DNA of 64,000 bases. Source: Flavobacterium sp. LC2016-12 (GTDB taxonomy: Bacteria; Bacteroidota; Bacteroidia; Flavobacteriales; Flavobacteriaceae). Made by a program: the position numbers and the translations under genes. The notes under the pieces were generated by a model. It did not search any database, was not told the DNA's origin, and saw only the letters and a list, made by a program, of their open reading frames with translations. Where the stretch lies: assembly GCF_015351595.1 (NCBI RefSeq), contig NZ_JADKPT010000006.1:248001-312000 (forward strand), read 5' to 3'. Positions within the stretch are counted from its first letter, which is position 1; each line of letters starts with the position of its first letter. Of the stretch, positions 1 through 8,158 are shown in pieces.

Positions 1-190
1 CAGCAAAAAAGCACAGTTGTATAAATCAATGGATTTAAAAAACAAAGCACTGAGTGAAGCTGATTTTAAAAAATACATTCTGGAGCATTACACTTTCCTG
101 AGTCGTCCGGTTTTTATTATTGATGGCAAAATTTACATTGGCAACAGCCAACCCGTTACTTTACAAGCTATGAAAGCTTTAGAAAAATAA
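1..190 (+). CDS. ArsC/Spx-family protein, C-terminal end (5' truncated by window edge)
   Basis: An open frame enters from the left edge (first full codon at base 2) and stops at 188-190, giving the last 62 residues. The tail contains RPVFIIDGKIYIGN, which resembles the C-terminal part of the thioredoxin-fold arsenate reductase/Spx family, where an arginine-proline followed by a hydrophobic strand lies opposite the active-site cysteine. The N-terminal CX5R or CXXC motif would be outside the window, so reductase activity cannot be judged. The family assignment is a pattern match on a short tail; the coding frame itself is clear. Confidence 0.7.
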   Translation, partial: SKKAQLYKSMDLKNKALSEADFKKYILEHYTFLSRPVFIIDGKIYIGNSQPVTLQAMKALEK

Positions 191-221
191 TACCTGAAAG
201 TTCGTAAGGAATCGGGACTTG

Positions 222-309
222 CGTTAGGGATAGCAGTGGAAATCCTTTTTTTGAGCTTTTTCTGCTCAAAAAAAGATTGGAGCGGATAGCCCGCCCGGAG
301 GGAACGCCC
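222..309 (+). ncRNA. Candidate structured RNA element, copy 1 (flavo-1-like)
   Basis: The segment reads GCGTTAGGGATAG, a hairpin (arms about 240-256 and 266-280, loop of T/C), then GGAGCGGATAGCCCG, a small CCC/GGG hairpin, and ACGCCC. The same scaffold with different hairpin arms occurs at 13974-14094. GCGT at the 5' end can pair with ACGC at the 3' end, closing the structure. I recall this motif as common in Flavobacterium spacers and possibly the flavo-1 RNA class, but that name is from memory. Strand is assigned by the conserved boxes. It lies between the ArsC-like gene and yicC and ends about 57 bases before the yicC -7 box. Confidence 0.5.
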
Positions 310-365
310 AAAAAACTAAAATTATGGCTTTAAAATACTAGAAACTCTCACTGTGAATTTTTTAG

Positions 366-373
366 TATCTTTG
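366..373 (+). promoter_or_regulatory. Bacteroidota -7 promoter box for yicC
   Basis: TATCTTTG matches TAnnTTTG exactly and is followed by CGCC, as before lepA. It lies 19 bases upstream of the yicC ATG. No clear TTG was seen at the -33 position. Confidence 0.6.
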
Positions 374-392
374 CGCCTTTATACTCAATTAT

Positions 393-1253
393 ATGATACA
401 ATCTATGACAGGGTTTGGCAAAGCTTCTTTGCAATTGCCTACAAAAAAAATTACGGTCGAAGTAAAATCCTTAAATAGTAAAGGTTTAGATTTAAACGTA
501 AGAATGCCGTCGCTGTACCGCGAAATGGAATTAGGTTTAAGAACTCAAATCTCTACAAAATTGGAAAGAGGAAAAATTGATTTCGGAATTTACATTGAAA
601 GTACTTCTGAACAAACTTCGACGAAAGTAAATGTTCCTGTTGTAAAAAATTACATTGCACAACTTAGAGAAGTTTATCCTGATGCTGATGAAACGGAGTT
701 AATGAAAATGGCCATTCGTATGCCTGATACCTTAAAAACCGAGCGTGAAGAAATTGATGAAAATGACTGGGAGCAAATCCAAATTATAATTGAAGAGGCT
801 TTACAAAATATCTTAACTTTTAGAAAAGACGAAGGTGAATCACTTGAAAAAGAATTCAACCTTAGAATTGGAAATATCCGTCAATATATGAACGACGCTC
901 TGGCACTTGATCCGGAAAGAGTTCAGGCCATAAAAGATCGTTTGCAAACTGCGATTTCTGAATTGAAAGTGAATGTAGATGAAAATCGTTTCGAACAAGA
1001 ATTGATTTACTACTTAGAAAAACTTGACATTACAGAGGAAAAAGTACGTTTGACCAATCACTTAGACTATTTCTTAGAAACCATTAAAGGAACTGAAGCT
1101 AATGGTCGTAAATTAGGTTTTATTACTCAGGAAATGGGTCGTGAAATCAATACGATGGGTTCAAAATCGAATCATGCGCAAATGCAGAAATTAGTTGTGA
1201 TGATGAAGGATGAATTGGAAAAGATTAAGGAACAGGTTTTAAACGTGTTGTAA
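393..1253 (+). CDS. yicC: YicC/YloC family endoribonuclease
   Basis: The 286-residue product begins with MIQSMTGFGKA, the hallmark N-terminus of the YicC-like domain (about residues 1-155). The C-terminal DUF1732 domain (about 200-286) contains GRKLGFITQEMGREINTMGSK, split here as GRKLGFITQEMGRE and INTMGSK. YicC proteins are cytoplasmic RNases implicated in small-RNA turnover and stationary-phase survival. The start is fixed by the -7 box 19 bases upstream and by the conserved N-terminus. It is followed by gmk and nadD in the same direction, a common bacteroidotal order, though repeat-filled spacers separate them. Length and motifs are normal. Confidence 0.95.
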   Translation: MIQSMTGFGKASLQLPTKKITVEVKSLNSKGLDLNVRMPSLYREMELGLRTQISTKLERGKIDFGIYIESTSEQTSTKVNVPVVKNYIAQLREVYPDADETELMKMAIRMPDTLKTEREEIDENDWEQIQIIIEEALQNILTFRKDEGESLEKEFNLRIGNIRQYMNDALALDPERVQAIKDRLQTAISELKVNVDENRFEQELIYYLEKLDITEEKVRLTNHLDYFLETIKGTEANGRKLGFITQEMGREINTMGSKSNHAQMQKLVVMMKDELEKIKEQVLNVL

Positions 1254-1256
1254 AAA

Positions 1257-1383
1257 GCCGTAGGCTTTAAGCTATAAGCCGTAAGCAAAAAACACAGAAA
1301 ACTAAAGCTTAAAGCGTACAGCCTAAAGCTTAAAGCATAAATAAAAGCTTAAAGCATATTGCTTAGAGCCTAAAGCATACAAA
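1257..1383 (+). repeat. Intergenic word repeat (TAAAGC family)
   Basis: The spacer between yicC and gmk is built almost wholly from variants of GCTTAAAGC, GCCTAAAGC and AAGCCGTAAGC, present in both orientations so that it can fold on itself. Nothing codes here. Confidence 0.6.
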
Positions 1384-1956
1384 ATGAACAAAGGAAAATT
1401 AATTGTTTTTTCAGCACCTTCGGGGTCAGGAAAAACAACTATAGTAAGACATTTACTTGGGAAAGAAGATTTAAATTTAGAATTTTCAATCTCAGCGGCT
1501 TCACGCGACCCACGCGGAGAAGAAGAACACGGAAAAGATTATTATTTTATTTCGTTAGAGCAATTCAAAAAACACATTAAAGCAGAAGATTTTCTGGAAT
1601 GGGAAGAAGTTTACCGTGATAACTTTTACGGTACTTTAAAAGCGGAAATTGAAAGAATCTGGGCTTTAGGAAAAAACGTGATTTTTGATATTGATGTTGC
1701 CGGCGGATTGCGTATAAAACATAAATTTCCGGAACAAACTTTAGCCGTTTTCGTAAAACCACCAAGTGTTGACGAACTAAAACGCCGCTTAAAACAACGT
1801 TCTACCGAAAGTGATGATAAAATCAATATGCGAATTGCAAAGGCTTCTGTAGAATTGGCAACTGCTCCGCAATTTGATACCATCATCAAAAACTACGATT
1901 TAGATACTGCTAAAGAAGAAGCCTATCAATTGGTGAAAGACTTTGTAAATAAATAA
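1384..1956 (+). CDS. gmk: Guanylate kinase
   Basis: This 190-residue cytoplasmic enzyme phosphorylates GMP to GDP with ATP. The P-loop FSAPSGSGKTT lies at residues 9-19, followed by the GMP-binding segment SAASRDPRGEEEHGKDYYF and the DFLEWEEV motif. The lid and C-terminal helices are complete and the length is typical. The ATG directly follows the repeat spacer with only a weak purine-rich stretch, as is usual in this phylum. It lies downstream of yicC and upstream of nadD, a conserved housekeeping block. Confidence 0.97.
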   Translation: MNKGKLIVFSAPSGSGKTTIVRHLLGKEDLNLEFSISAASRDPRGEEEHGKDYYFISLEQFKKHIKAEDFLEWEEVYRDNFYGTLKAEIERIWALGKNVIFDIDVAGGLRIKHKFPEQTLAVFVKPPSVDELKRRLKQRSTESDDKINMRIAKASVELATAPQFDTIIKNYDLDTAKEEAYQLVKDFVNK

Positions 1957-1962
1957 GTTATT

Positions 1963-2063
1963 ACACAGAGCTGCACAAAGTAAAAGCGCAGAGATACACA
2001 AAATTTTTATATATTACTTTGCGAATCTCCGTAAAACCTTTGCGAATCTCTGTGAAACAAAAC
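1963..2063 (+). repeat. Intergenic word repeat (TTTGCGAATCTCTGTG family)
   Basis: The left half carries CACAGAG and CGCAGAGATACACAAA; the right half carries two tandem copies of a TTTGCGAATCTC(C/T)GT word. The halves are partly complementary and can form a long imperfect hairpin. Related words occur near 10445-10485 and 16065-16143. Confidence 0.55.
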
Positions 2064-2067
2064 AACT

Positions 2068-2649
2068 ATGAAAATAGGCCTTTATTTCGGAACGTATAAT
2101 CCCATTCATGTTGGTCATTTGATAATTGCCAATCACATGGCTGAGTTTGCCGACTTAGATCAGGTTTGGATGGTGGTTACACCTCATAATCCGTTAAAAA
2201 AGAAAGCAACCTTATTGGACGACCATCAACGGCTTGAAATGGTTTTTCTGGCAACAGAAGATTATCCCAAGATAAAACCTTCAGATATCGAGTTTAAATT
2301 GCCTCAGCCGAACTACACAGTGAATACTTTGGTTCATTTGCAGGAGAAATATCCAAATAATGAATTTTCACTCATTATGGGAGAAGATAATTTGAAAACA
2401 CTTCACAAGTGGAAAAACTACGAAGTGATTTTAGATCATTATGAAATCTACGTTTATCCGCGTATTTCAGAAGAACCGGAAAATGTCGAATTAAAATCGC
2501 ATCCAAAAGTTCATATTATTGATGCACCGGTTGTGGAGATCTCTTCGACTTTTATTCGAAACAATATTAAAAAAGGTAAAAATATTCAACCGCTTTTACC
2601 TCCAAAGGTTTGGGAATATATTGATCACAATAATTTTTATAAGAAATAA
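2068..2649 (+). CDS. nadD: Nicotinate-nucleotide adenylyltransferase
   Basis: The 193-residue protein makes deamido-NAD+ from nicotinate mononucleotide and ATP in NAD biosynthesis. The nucleotidyltransferase signature GTYNPIHVGHL lies at residues 8-18, with MGEDNLKTLHKWKNY in the middle and the C-terminal ISSTFIRNNIKKGK motif. Length is normal. The gene follows gmk and is closed by a strong hairpin terminator overlapping its stop codon. Confidence 0.96.
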   Translation: MKIGLYFGTYNPIHVGHLIIANHMAEFADLDQVWMVVTPHNPLKKKATLLDDHQRLEMVFLATEDYPKIKPSDIEFKLPQPNYTVNTLVHLQEKYPNNEFSLIMGEDNLKTLHKWKNYEVILDHYEIYVYPRISEEPENVELKSHPKVHIIDAPVVEISSTFIRNNIKKGKNIQPLLPPKVWEYIDHNNFYKK

Positions 2650-2684
2650 AAAAAGCCTGAATTTTAAGAATTCAGGCTTTTTTT
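2648..2684. terminator. Bidirectional intrinsic terminator between nadD and the ADP-ribosylglycohydrolase gene
   Basis: Two 16-base complementary arms (2648-2663 and 2669-2684, core AAGCCTGAATT) surround a 5-base loop, with A and T tracts outside. The flanking genes converge on it. Confidence 0.85.
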
Positions 2685-2705
2685 ATTTCTCTTATAGCGC
2701 TTTAC

Positions 2706-3647
2706 CTACAAAATTAGCTTTTTTGATAATCGCTCCGCTAAATCTTTAATATCACTAGTTCTGACTAAACTTTGAACCCATTTATTTGGAATATTTTCCA
2801 TCCTATAATAAATACCGGCCAATCCACCAGTAATTGCACCAGTTGTATCTGTATCTTCACCCAAATTAACTGCTTTTAAAACAGCTTCTTCATAAGAATT
2901 AGAATTTAAAAAACACCAAAAACTTGCTTGTAAACTATCAAGAACATATCCTGAAGAATGAATATTCTCTTCATGATAAGCTGAAATATCATTCTTTAAA
3001 ATTCTATCAAACAATTGAATTTCAAACGGATTAAACTTTTTATCTTCCATAAAATTTGATAAAATAATTTGCATATCCCTATAAGCTACAATTTTCTCTT
3101 TTCCTTTTAAAATTTCCAAACAATAAACCACATAAATAAAACAAGCAAATACAGAGCGAAAATGAGCATGTGTAATTGAAGAAACTGCTTTTACCTTTTG
3201 ATAGATTTTTTCAATATCTTTTTCATTATTTAGATAAAAAACTAAAGGCAAAATTCGCATTAATGATCCATTTCCATTATCACCTTCTTCAAAACCCCCA
3301 CATAATTCAGGCAAATGTCCTTTTCCTATATTATGAATTGCTTTTCTTGTCGCAATTCCAATATCAAAAACTTTTCCGTGAGGAGTCCATAATCCTGCAC
3401 TGTACCACTTCACAAAGTTTGACGCTATTTTTGATAAGTCAAAATCTCCACATAAAACCTCTGCCAAACAAAAAGCCAAAGAACTGTCGTCACTCCAAGT
3501 TCCCAAAGGTTGAGAATGAGTTCCAAAACCAGTCATTTCAGAAACTGGATTTTGTTTTAAATAACTTCTAGACTCAAATTCTACAGGAACGCCCAATGCG
3601 TCTCCAATTGCTAAACCAAATAAACCAGATTCAATTTTATTTCTCAT
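2706..3647 (-). CDS. ADP-ribosylglycohydrolase family protein
   Basis: The 313-residue product has the all-helical ADP-ribosylglycohydrolase (DraG/ARH-like) metal-binding motifs. GLAIGDALGVPVEF is near the N-terminus, GTWSDDSSLAFCLAE supplies the first acidic metal ligands, and LGEDTDTTGAITGGLAG near residue 265 supplies the second DxDT cluster. Such enzymes hydrolyse ADP-ribose from modified residues or small ADP-ribosyl compounds in the cytoplasm. No ADP-ribosyltransferase partner is visible nearby, so the substrate is unknown. The gene looks more AT-rich than its neighbours, which may hint at transfer. It is flanked by a shared terminator and a LysR gene in the same orientation. Confidence 0.9.
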   Translation of the reverse strand: MRNKIESGLFGLAIGDALGVPVEFESRSYLKQNPVSEMTGFGTHSQPLGTWSDDSSLAFCLAEVLCGDFDLSKIASNFVKWYSAGLWTPHGKVFDIGIATRKAIHNIGKGHLPELCGGFEEGDNGNGSLMRILPLVFYLNNEKDIEKIYQKVKAVSSITHAHFRSVFACFIYVVYCLEILKGKEKIVAYRDMQIILSNFMEDKKFNPFEIQLFDRILKNDISAYHEENIHSSGYVLDSLQASFWCFLNSNSYEEAVLKAVNLGEDTDTTGAITGGLAGIYYRMENIPNKWVQSLVRTSDIKDLAERLSKKLIL

Positions 3648-3693
3648 TTTATGTATTTCAATCTATTCCAAACCTCCCATAATAGCACAATCC

Positions 3694-4599
3694 CTACATC
3701 CTATTCCCAAAAAACAACTTTAATTCTTTAGAAATAGTATCAAAAAACGAGTTTAAATTATTGTTCTTAGCACTCAACAAATACACATACTCCTCCGGAA
3801 CGTGAAAACTATTCCACAACAGCTGCAATTTATTTTCTTTGATATATTTTCTCGAATTACAATTCCATGTTATGGCAATTCCGGAATTTCTGGACAGCAT
3901 TTCCAACATCTCAGATTCTGATGGAATGATATAATTGGGCACTATTGCTGGTCGCTTTTTATTGAATGCATGTAGCCAAAACAATTTTACATGTGGAATT
4001 CGGGCGTCGTGACTGTACCATTTTTGGTCATTAAGCCACTGCTCTATTTCTGTAGCATTATCTGATTTTAATTTTTGGCGAAAATCGGTTGTATCTAAAT
4101 TTGTTGAACCAACTACAACCAGTTTAATCTTTCCGATGATTTCATAGATCGTATCAAACGTGTCAAACTTTTTAGTGACTACCGCAAAATCAATTTTTTT
4201 AGCGTCAACTAAAGAAAAAAGAACGTCGTCTTCAGCGAAAGTAAAATCGATTAGATCAAATTTCGAAATTAAAGTACTTCCGAAACTATTGAACAAATCT
4301 TTTGAAACTCCAATTGAAATTAATCGCTTAGAATCTTCGGCTTTAGCCCTAAAACCGCTTTCCACATTTTCTAATCTGTCAAGTGCATCAATAATTAAAT
4401 TATTAAGTAACTTAGCGTATTCGGTTGCTTCAACCCCTTTTGACTTCCGATTGAATAATTTATAACCTACATGCGCTTCTAGCATTGATATCTGCTGACT
4501 TACTGCGGGTTGACTAATAAACAACTCTTTTGCAGCGACTGAAAAATTACCGTTTTTATAAACCGACTTAAAGGTTCTGTACCATTCTAGATTTACCAT
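3694..4599 (-). CDS. LysR-family transcriptional regulator
   Basis: From the ATG at 4599 the product is 301 residues. It has an N-terminal winged helix-turn-helix (residues 1-60, with FSVAAKELFISQPAVSQQIS) and a LysR substrate-binding domain. A longer reading frame reaches 4734, but that extension overlaps the divergent gene at 4685 and passes through the -7 box at 4619-4626, so it is rejected. It is divergently arranged with the DJ-1/PfpI gene 85 bases away, the usual layout for a LysR regulator controlling its neighbour and itself. The inducer is unknown. Confidence 0.92.
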   Translation of the reverse strand: MVNLEWYRTFKSVYKNGNFSVAAKELFISQPAVSQQISMLEAHVGYKLFNRKSKGVEATEYAKLLNNLIIDALDRLENVESGFRAKAEDSKRLISIGVSKDLFNSFGSTLISKFDLIDFTFAEDDVLFSLVDAKKIDFAVVTKKFDTFDTIYEIIGKIKLVVVGSTNLDTTDFRQKLKSDNATEIEQWLNDQKWYSHDARIPHVKLFWLHAFNKKRPAIVPNYIIPSESEMLEMLSRNSGIAITWNCNSRKYIKENKLQLLWNSFHVPEEYVYLLSAKNNNLNSFFDTISKELKLFFGNRM

Positions 4600-4618
4600 G
4601 ATATAAATATATTTATTA

Positions 4619-4626
4619 CAAACATA
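4619..4626 (-). promoter_or_regulatory. -7 box for the LysR gene
   Basis: Read on the minus strand this is TATGTTTG, an exact TAnnTTTG match 20 bases upstream of the ATG at 4599. It supports that start. Confidence 0.5.
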
Positions 4627-4660
4627 GTTTATTTTATTTTTACTAATATCACTTAAGCCG

Positions 4661-4668
4661 TAAATTTG
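4661..4668 (+). promoter_or_regulatory. -7 box for the DJ-1/PfpI gene
   Basis: TAAATTTG matches TAnnTTTG and lies 16 bases before the ATG at 4685. The two divergent -7 boxes are only 34 bases apart, so one LysR site could serve both. Confidence 0.5.
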
Positions 4669-4684
4669 ATGAAAATTTAAAACT

Positions 4685-5449
4685 ATGAAGAAAATAGCAT
4701 TACTCGCAATTATAGCATTCACTGCCAGCAGCATAACAGCTACGGCTCAAAAATCAAATAAAAAAGGTATGAAAAAAGTATTATTTGTTGTTACCAGTAA
4801 CGATAAACTGGGTAACACTGGAGAAAAAACCGGATTCTGGTCAGAAGAATTTGCTGCACCTTATTATGAATTATTAGATCAGGGAGTCGAAATTACGATT
4901 GCTTCTCCGCTTGGAGGTCAGCCACCAATTGATCCAAAAAGTGCTGATCCGGCTTCGGCAACAGAAGACACCAAACGTTTTGACGCTGATAAAACATTAC
5001 AGGAAAAACTAAAAAACACACACAAACTTTCTACAATTAATCAAAAAGATTATGACGCTGTTTTTTATCCTGGAGGTCACGGGCCGCTTTGGGATTTAGT
5101 CGAAGATCAAAACTCAATTGATTTAATCGAATCATTCTACACTCATAATAAACCAGTTGCTTTTGTTTGTCACGCTCCAGCCGTTTTGAAAAACGTAAAA
5201 GTAAATGGCGAATACTTAGTAAAAGGTAAAAAAGTTACCGGTTTTACCAATGAAGAGGAAGAGGCTGTTGGTTTGACTAAAGTAGTTCCGTTTTTATTAG
5301 AAGACGCACTCTCGTCAAACGGTGGTAAATTCTCAAAAGGACCAAACTGGCAGCCTTATGCTGTTGAAGATGGCCTTTTAATTACAGGACAAAATCCGGC
5401 TTCATCAAAATTAGTAGCTGGGAAACTATTGGAAAAATTGGGTAAATAA
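4685..5449 (+). CDS. Exported DJ-1/PfpI-family (Hsp31-like) protein
   Basis: The 254-residue protein has an N-terminal signal peptide (residues 1-21, ending TATAQ) followed by a type 1 glutamine amidotransferase-like fold. The nucleophile elbow AFVCHAPAVL places Cys162 and His163; FWSEEFAAPYYELL supplies the conserved acidic residue of the Hsp31 subgroup. Relatives act as glutathione-independent glyoxalases/deglycases or chaperones; export suggests action in the periplasm. The LysR gene is divergent and a YqhD-like dehydrogenase follows, so a role in removing reactive aldehydes is inferred. Peptidase activity is also possible. Confidence 0.88.
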   Translation: MKKIALLAIIAFTASSITATAQKSNKKGMKKVLFVVTSNDKLGNTGEKTGFWSEEFAAPYYELLDQGVEITIASPLGGQPPIDPKSADPASATEDTKRFDADKTLQEKLKNTHKLSTINQKDYDAVFYPGGHGPLWDLVEDQNSIDLIESFYTHNKPVAFVCHAPAVLKNVKVNGEYLVKGKKVTGFTNEEEEAVGLTKVVPFLLEDALSSNGGKFSKGPNWQPYAVEDGLLITGQNPASSKLVAGKLLEKLGK

Positions 5450-5533
5450 GGGACTAGGGTTCTAAGCTTTCCCTTTTAGTAACTTAAAAACTGATCCCTT
5501 ATCCACTAACTAATAAAAATTTAAAATAAAAAA

Positions 5534-5612
5534 CGGTTCTAAGGTTGTGAGATACTAAGTTGCTAAGGCAAAAAAACTTAGAAACTCAGGACCTTAAAAC
5601 CTCAGAACCTTA
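5534..5612 (+). repeat. Intergenic word repeat (CCTCAGAACCTTA family)
   Basis: The left side reads GGTTCTAAGGTTGTGAG and the right side carries ACTCAGGACC and CCTCAGAACC with interspersed CTTAGAAA. The sides are roughly complementary and form an imperfect hairpin upstream of the alcohol dehydrogenase gene. A related run lies at 43242-43278. Confidence 0.5.
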
Positions 5613-5623
5613 AAAATAAAAAC

Positions 5624-6781
5624 ATGTTAAACTTCGAATTATATAATCCTACGAACTTAATCTTCGGAAAAGGACAAATTGAAAAACTTTCCACTTTAGT
5701 TCCACAAGGAGCTAAAATACTATTGGCTTACGGTGGTGGAAGTATCTTTAAAAATGGCGTTCACGAACAGGTAATCAGCAATCTAAAAGGTTTTGATATA
5801 GTTGAATTTGGCGGGATAGAACCAAATCCGCATTTTGAAACTTTGATGAAAGCTGTTGACGTGATCAGAGCCGAGAAAATAGACTTTATTCTGGCAGTTG
5901 GAGGCGGATCTGTAATTGATGGTGTGAAATTTATTTCTGCAGCAGTTAATTTTCAAGGAAATCCGATTGACATTTTACAAAAACGAATTTTAATTAAAGA
6001 AAACGCAGTACCATTTGGAACCGTTTTGACTTTACCGGCAACGGGAAGCGAAATGAATTCGGGTTCAGTTGTTACTATTGCTGCAACGCAGGAAAAACTA
6101 GCTTTTGGTGGTAGTGCCTTGTTTCCTAAATTCTCTATTTGTGATCCAACAGTAATTGTCTCTTTACCAAAAAGACAATTGCAAAACGGAATTGTAGATG
6201 CGTACACACACGTAATGGAGCAATATTTAACCTATCCGCATGAAGGTTTTTTACAAGACCGAATTGCAGAAGGAATTTTGCAAACGTTAATTGAAGTTGG
6301 CCCTAAAGTTGTTGAGAACCCAGCCGATTATGCTTTGGCTTCAAACTTCATGTGGAGTTGTACAATGGCCTTAAACGGATTAATTCAGAAAGGCGTACCA
6401 CAAGATTGGGCAACACATATGATCGGGCACGAATTAACTGCTTTATATGGCATCGATCATGCGAGAACTTTAGCTATTATTGGCCCAAGTTTATACAATG
6501 TGATGTTCGACACTAAAAAAGGAAAATTAGCACAATACGGAAGAAGAATCTTTAATTTGACAGGTTCTGATGATGAAGTAGCAAAAGAAGCGATCAATAA
6601 AACCGTAGAATTCTTCCATACCATGGGAATGGACACAAAACTTTCGCAATACACAAACGATTATCACGAAACCGCTGATTTTATTGTAAAACGTTTTGAA
6701 GAAAGAAACTGGAAAGGTTTAGGGGAGAATCAATTGGTGACTTTGGACAAAGTGAAATCTATTGTTGAAATGAGCTATTAA
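5624..6781 (+). CDS. yqhD: Iron-type alcohol dehydrogenase, YqhD-like aldehyde reductase
   Basis: The 385-residue protein is a group III (iron-containing) alcohol dehydrogenase. The NADPH-binding region has GGGS at residues 37-40 and GGGSVID at 93-99. Likely metal ligands are Asp192, His196, His265 and His279, each two positions before the ligands known for E. coli YqhD (194, 198, 267, 281). That constant offset and the near-equal length make a YqhD-type NADPH-dependent reductase of short aldehydes the best call. It lies 174 bases after the DJ-1/PfpI gene in the same direction. The symbol is by homology only. Confidence 0.9.
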   Translation: MLNFELYNPTNLIFGKGQIEKLSTLVPQGAKILLAYGGGSIFKNGVHEQVISNLKGFDIVEFGGIEPNPHFETLMKAVDVIRAEKIDFILAVGGGSVIDGVKFISAAVNFQGNPIDILQKRILIKENAVPFGTVLTLPATGSEMNSGSVVTIAATQEKLAFGGSALFPKFSICDPTVIVSLPKRQLQNGIVDAYTHVMEQYLTYPHEGFLQDRIAEGILQTLIEVGPKVVENPADYALASNFMWSCTMALNGLIQKGVPQDWATHMIGHELTALYGIDHARTLAIIGPSLYNVMFDTKKGKLAQYGRRIFNLTGSDDEVAKEAINKTVEFFHTMGMDTKLSQYTNDYHETADFIVKRFEERNWKGLGENQLVTLDKVKSIVEMSY

Positions 6782-6869
6782 AGAAATAAATTCCAATTTT
6801 TTAAATTCCAAATTCCAATGATCTTAGTTGTATTATTGAAATTTGGATTTTTTGGAATTTGAGTTTAAC

Positions 6870-6908
6870 AAAAAAGGCGTTCTTAAAAATATTTAGGAAC
6901 GCCTTTTT
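6870..6908 (+). terminator. Intrinsic terminator after the alcohol dehydrogenase gene
   Basis: Arms AAAAAAGGCGTTC and GAACGCCTTTTT surround an AT-rich loop and are followed by T residues. Confidence 0.8.
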
Positions 6909-7093
6909 AAAATACTAAAACAAAACTAACTAACTCATTTTTTGCTAAACTCATTAAATTCTAATTTATAACTACTTAGAACGTAATGATATCAACTTTA
7001 TTGTATTAATGATGAAAATATTTTTAATATTTTTTTAAATCAGCTGAAAACCCTTGCAATTGCAGGTTAATTATAAATTTCTTAAATGAGATT

Positions 7094-7125
7094 TTGTGTT
7101 ATTACTACTTTATTAAGTACTTTTG
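7094..7125 (+). promoter_or_regulatory. gpsA promoter
   Basis: TTG at 7094-7096, a 21-base spacer and TACTTTTG at 7118-7125 form a complete bacteroidotal promoter, 18 bases before the ATG at 7144. Confidence 0.7.
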
Positions 7126-7143
7126 CTTCAAATTATTAAAATA

Positions 7144-8139
7144 ATGAGCGAAAATTTAAAATTTGCAGTAATTGGAGGAGGTAGTTGGGCGACAGCAATT
7201 GCAAAAATGCTTTGCGTGAATCTTTCCGAAATTGCATGGTATATGCGTAATGACGCTGCAATAGAGCACATTCAAAAATACAAACACAATCCTAACTATT
7301 TAAGTTCGGTAGAATTTGATACCAAAAAGCTTAAATTAACCAACAATATCAACGAAGCAATCGAATACGCAGATTATGTAATTTTTGCTATTCCTTCTGC
7401 TTTTTTAGATGCGGAATTGAAAAACATGACCGTTTCTTTATCTGATAAAATTATTTTCTCCGCGATTAAAGGAATTGTTCCTGAAACGAGTTTAATAGTT
7501 GGCGAACATTTCCATATTCAATACGATATTCCATATTACAATATTGGAGTTATTACTGGCCCTTGTCATGCTGAAGAAGTAGCTTTAGAAAGACTTTCTT
7601 ATTTGACCATTGCCTGCGGTGATCCTGACAAAGCTTCTATTGTAGCAAAATCACTTTCAGGAAATTATATTAAAGCTAAAATTTCAGACGATATTATTGG
7701 AACTGAATACGCGGCAATGCTTAAAAACATTTATGCTATTGCAGCCGGAATTGCACATGGTTTAGGCTACGGAGATAATTTCCAGTCGGTAATGATGAGT
7801 AACGGAATCCGTGAGATGAAGAAATTCATCAGAAAAGTACACAAAATGAAACGTAACATCAATGACTCAGCTTATTTGGGAGATTTATTAGTTACAGGAT
7901 ACTCGGTTTTCTCGAGAAACAGAATGTTCGGAAATATGATTGGAAAAGGTTACACAGTAAAAAGCGCCATGATGGAAATGAGCATGGTTGCAGAAGGTTA
8001 TTACGCTACCAAAAGTGCTTATAAGCTAAATCAGGGTTACGGTGCTAAAACGCCAATTATTGATGCTGTTTATGCTGTTTTATATGAAGGAAAGGATGCT
8101 AAAGCGGTATTTAAAAAATTGACGGAGTCTTTGGATTAA
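7144..8139 (+). CDS. gpsA: NAD(P)H-dependent glycerol-3-phosphate dehydrogenase
   Basis: The cytoplasmic enzyme reduces dihydroxyacetone phosphate to sn-glycerol 3-phosphate for phospholipid synthesis. From the ATG at 7144 it has 331 residues. The Rossmann motif FAVIGGGSWATAIAKML is at the N-terminus, ITGPCHAEEVA in the middle and KNIYAIAAGIAHGLGYGDN carries the catalytic lysine region. An in-frame upstream TTG at 7123 is rejected because it lies inside the -7 box. It is followed by a strong terminator shared with a convergent gene. Confidence 0.96.
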   Translation: MSENLKFAVIGGGSWATAIAKMLCVNLSEIAWYMRNDAAIEHIQKYKHNPNYLSSVEFDTKKLKLTNNINEAIEYADYVIFAIPSAFLDAELKNMTVSLSDKIIFSAIKGIVPETSLIVGEHFHIQYDIPYYNIGVITGPCHAEEVALERLSYLTIACGDPDKASIVAKSLSGNYIKAKISDDIIGTEYAAMLKNIYAIAAGIAHGLGYGDNFQSVMMSNGIREMKKFIRKVHKMKRNINDSAYLGDLLVTGYSVFSRNRMFGNMIGKGYTVKSAMMEMSMVAEGYYATKSAYKLNQGYGAKTPIIDAVYAVLYEGKDAKAVFKKLTESLD

Positions 8140-8158
8140 TTTTTTTTCTTAGAGCAAA

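Larger units (their letters stand above)
6782..7143. other. 362-base gene-free spacer between the alcohol dehydrogenase gene and gpsA
   Basis: It holds an imperfect inverted repeat of AAATTCCAAATTCC words (6785-6864), an intrinsic terminator (6870-6908), an AT-rich stretch with no recognised feature (6910-7090), and the gpsA promoter (7094-7125). Confidence 0.7.

Noticed and set aside
4600..4734. N-terminal extension of the LysR gene to 4734
   Set aside because: It would overlap the divergent gene from 4685 and cross its own -7 box; the helix-turn-helix family N-terminus starts at 4599.
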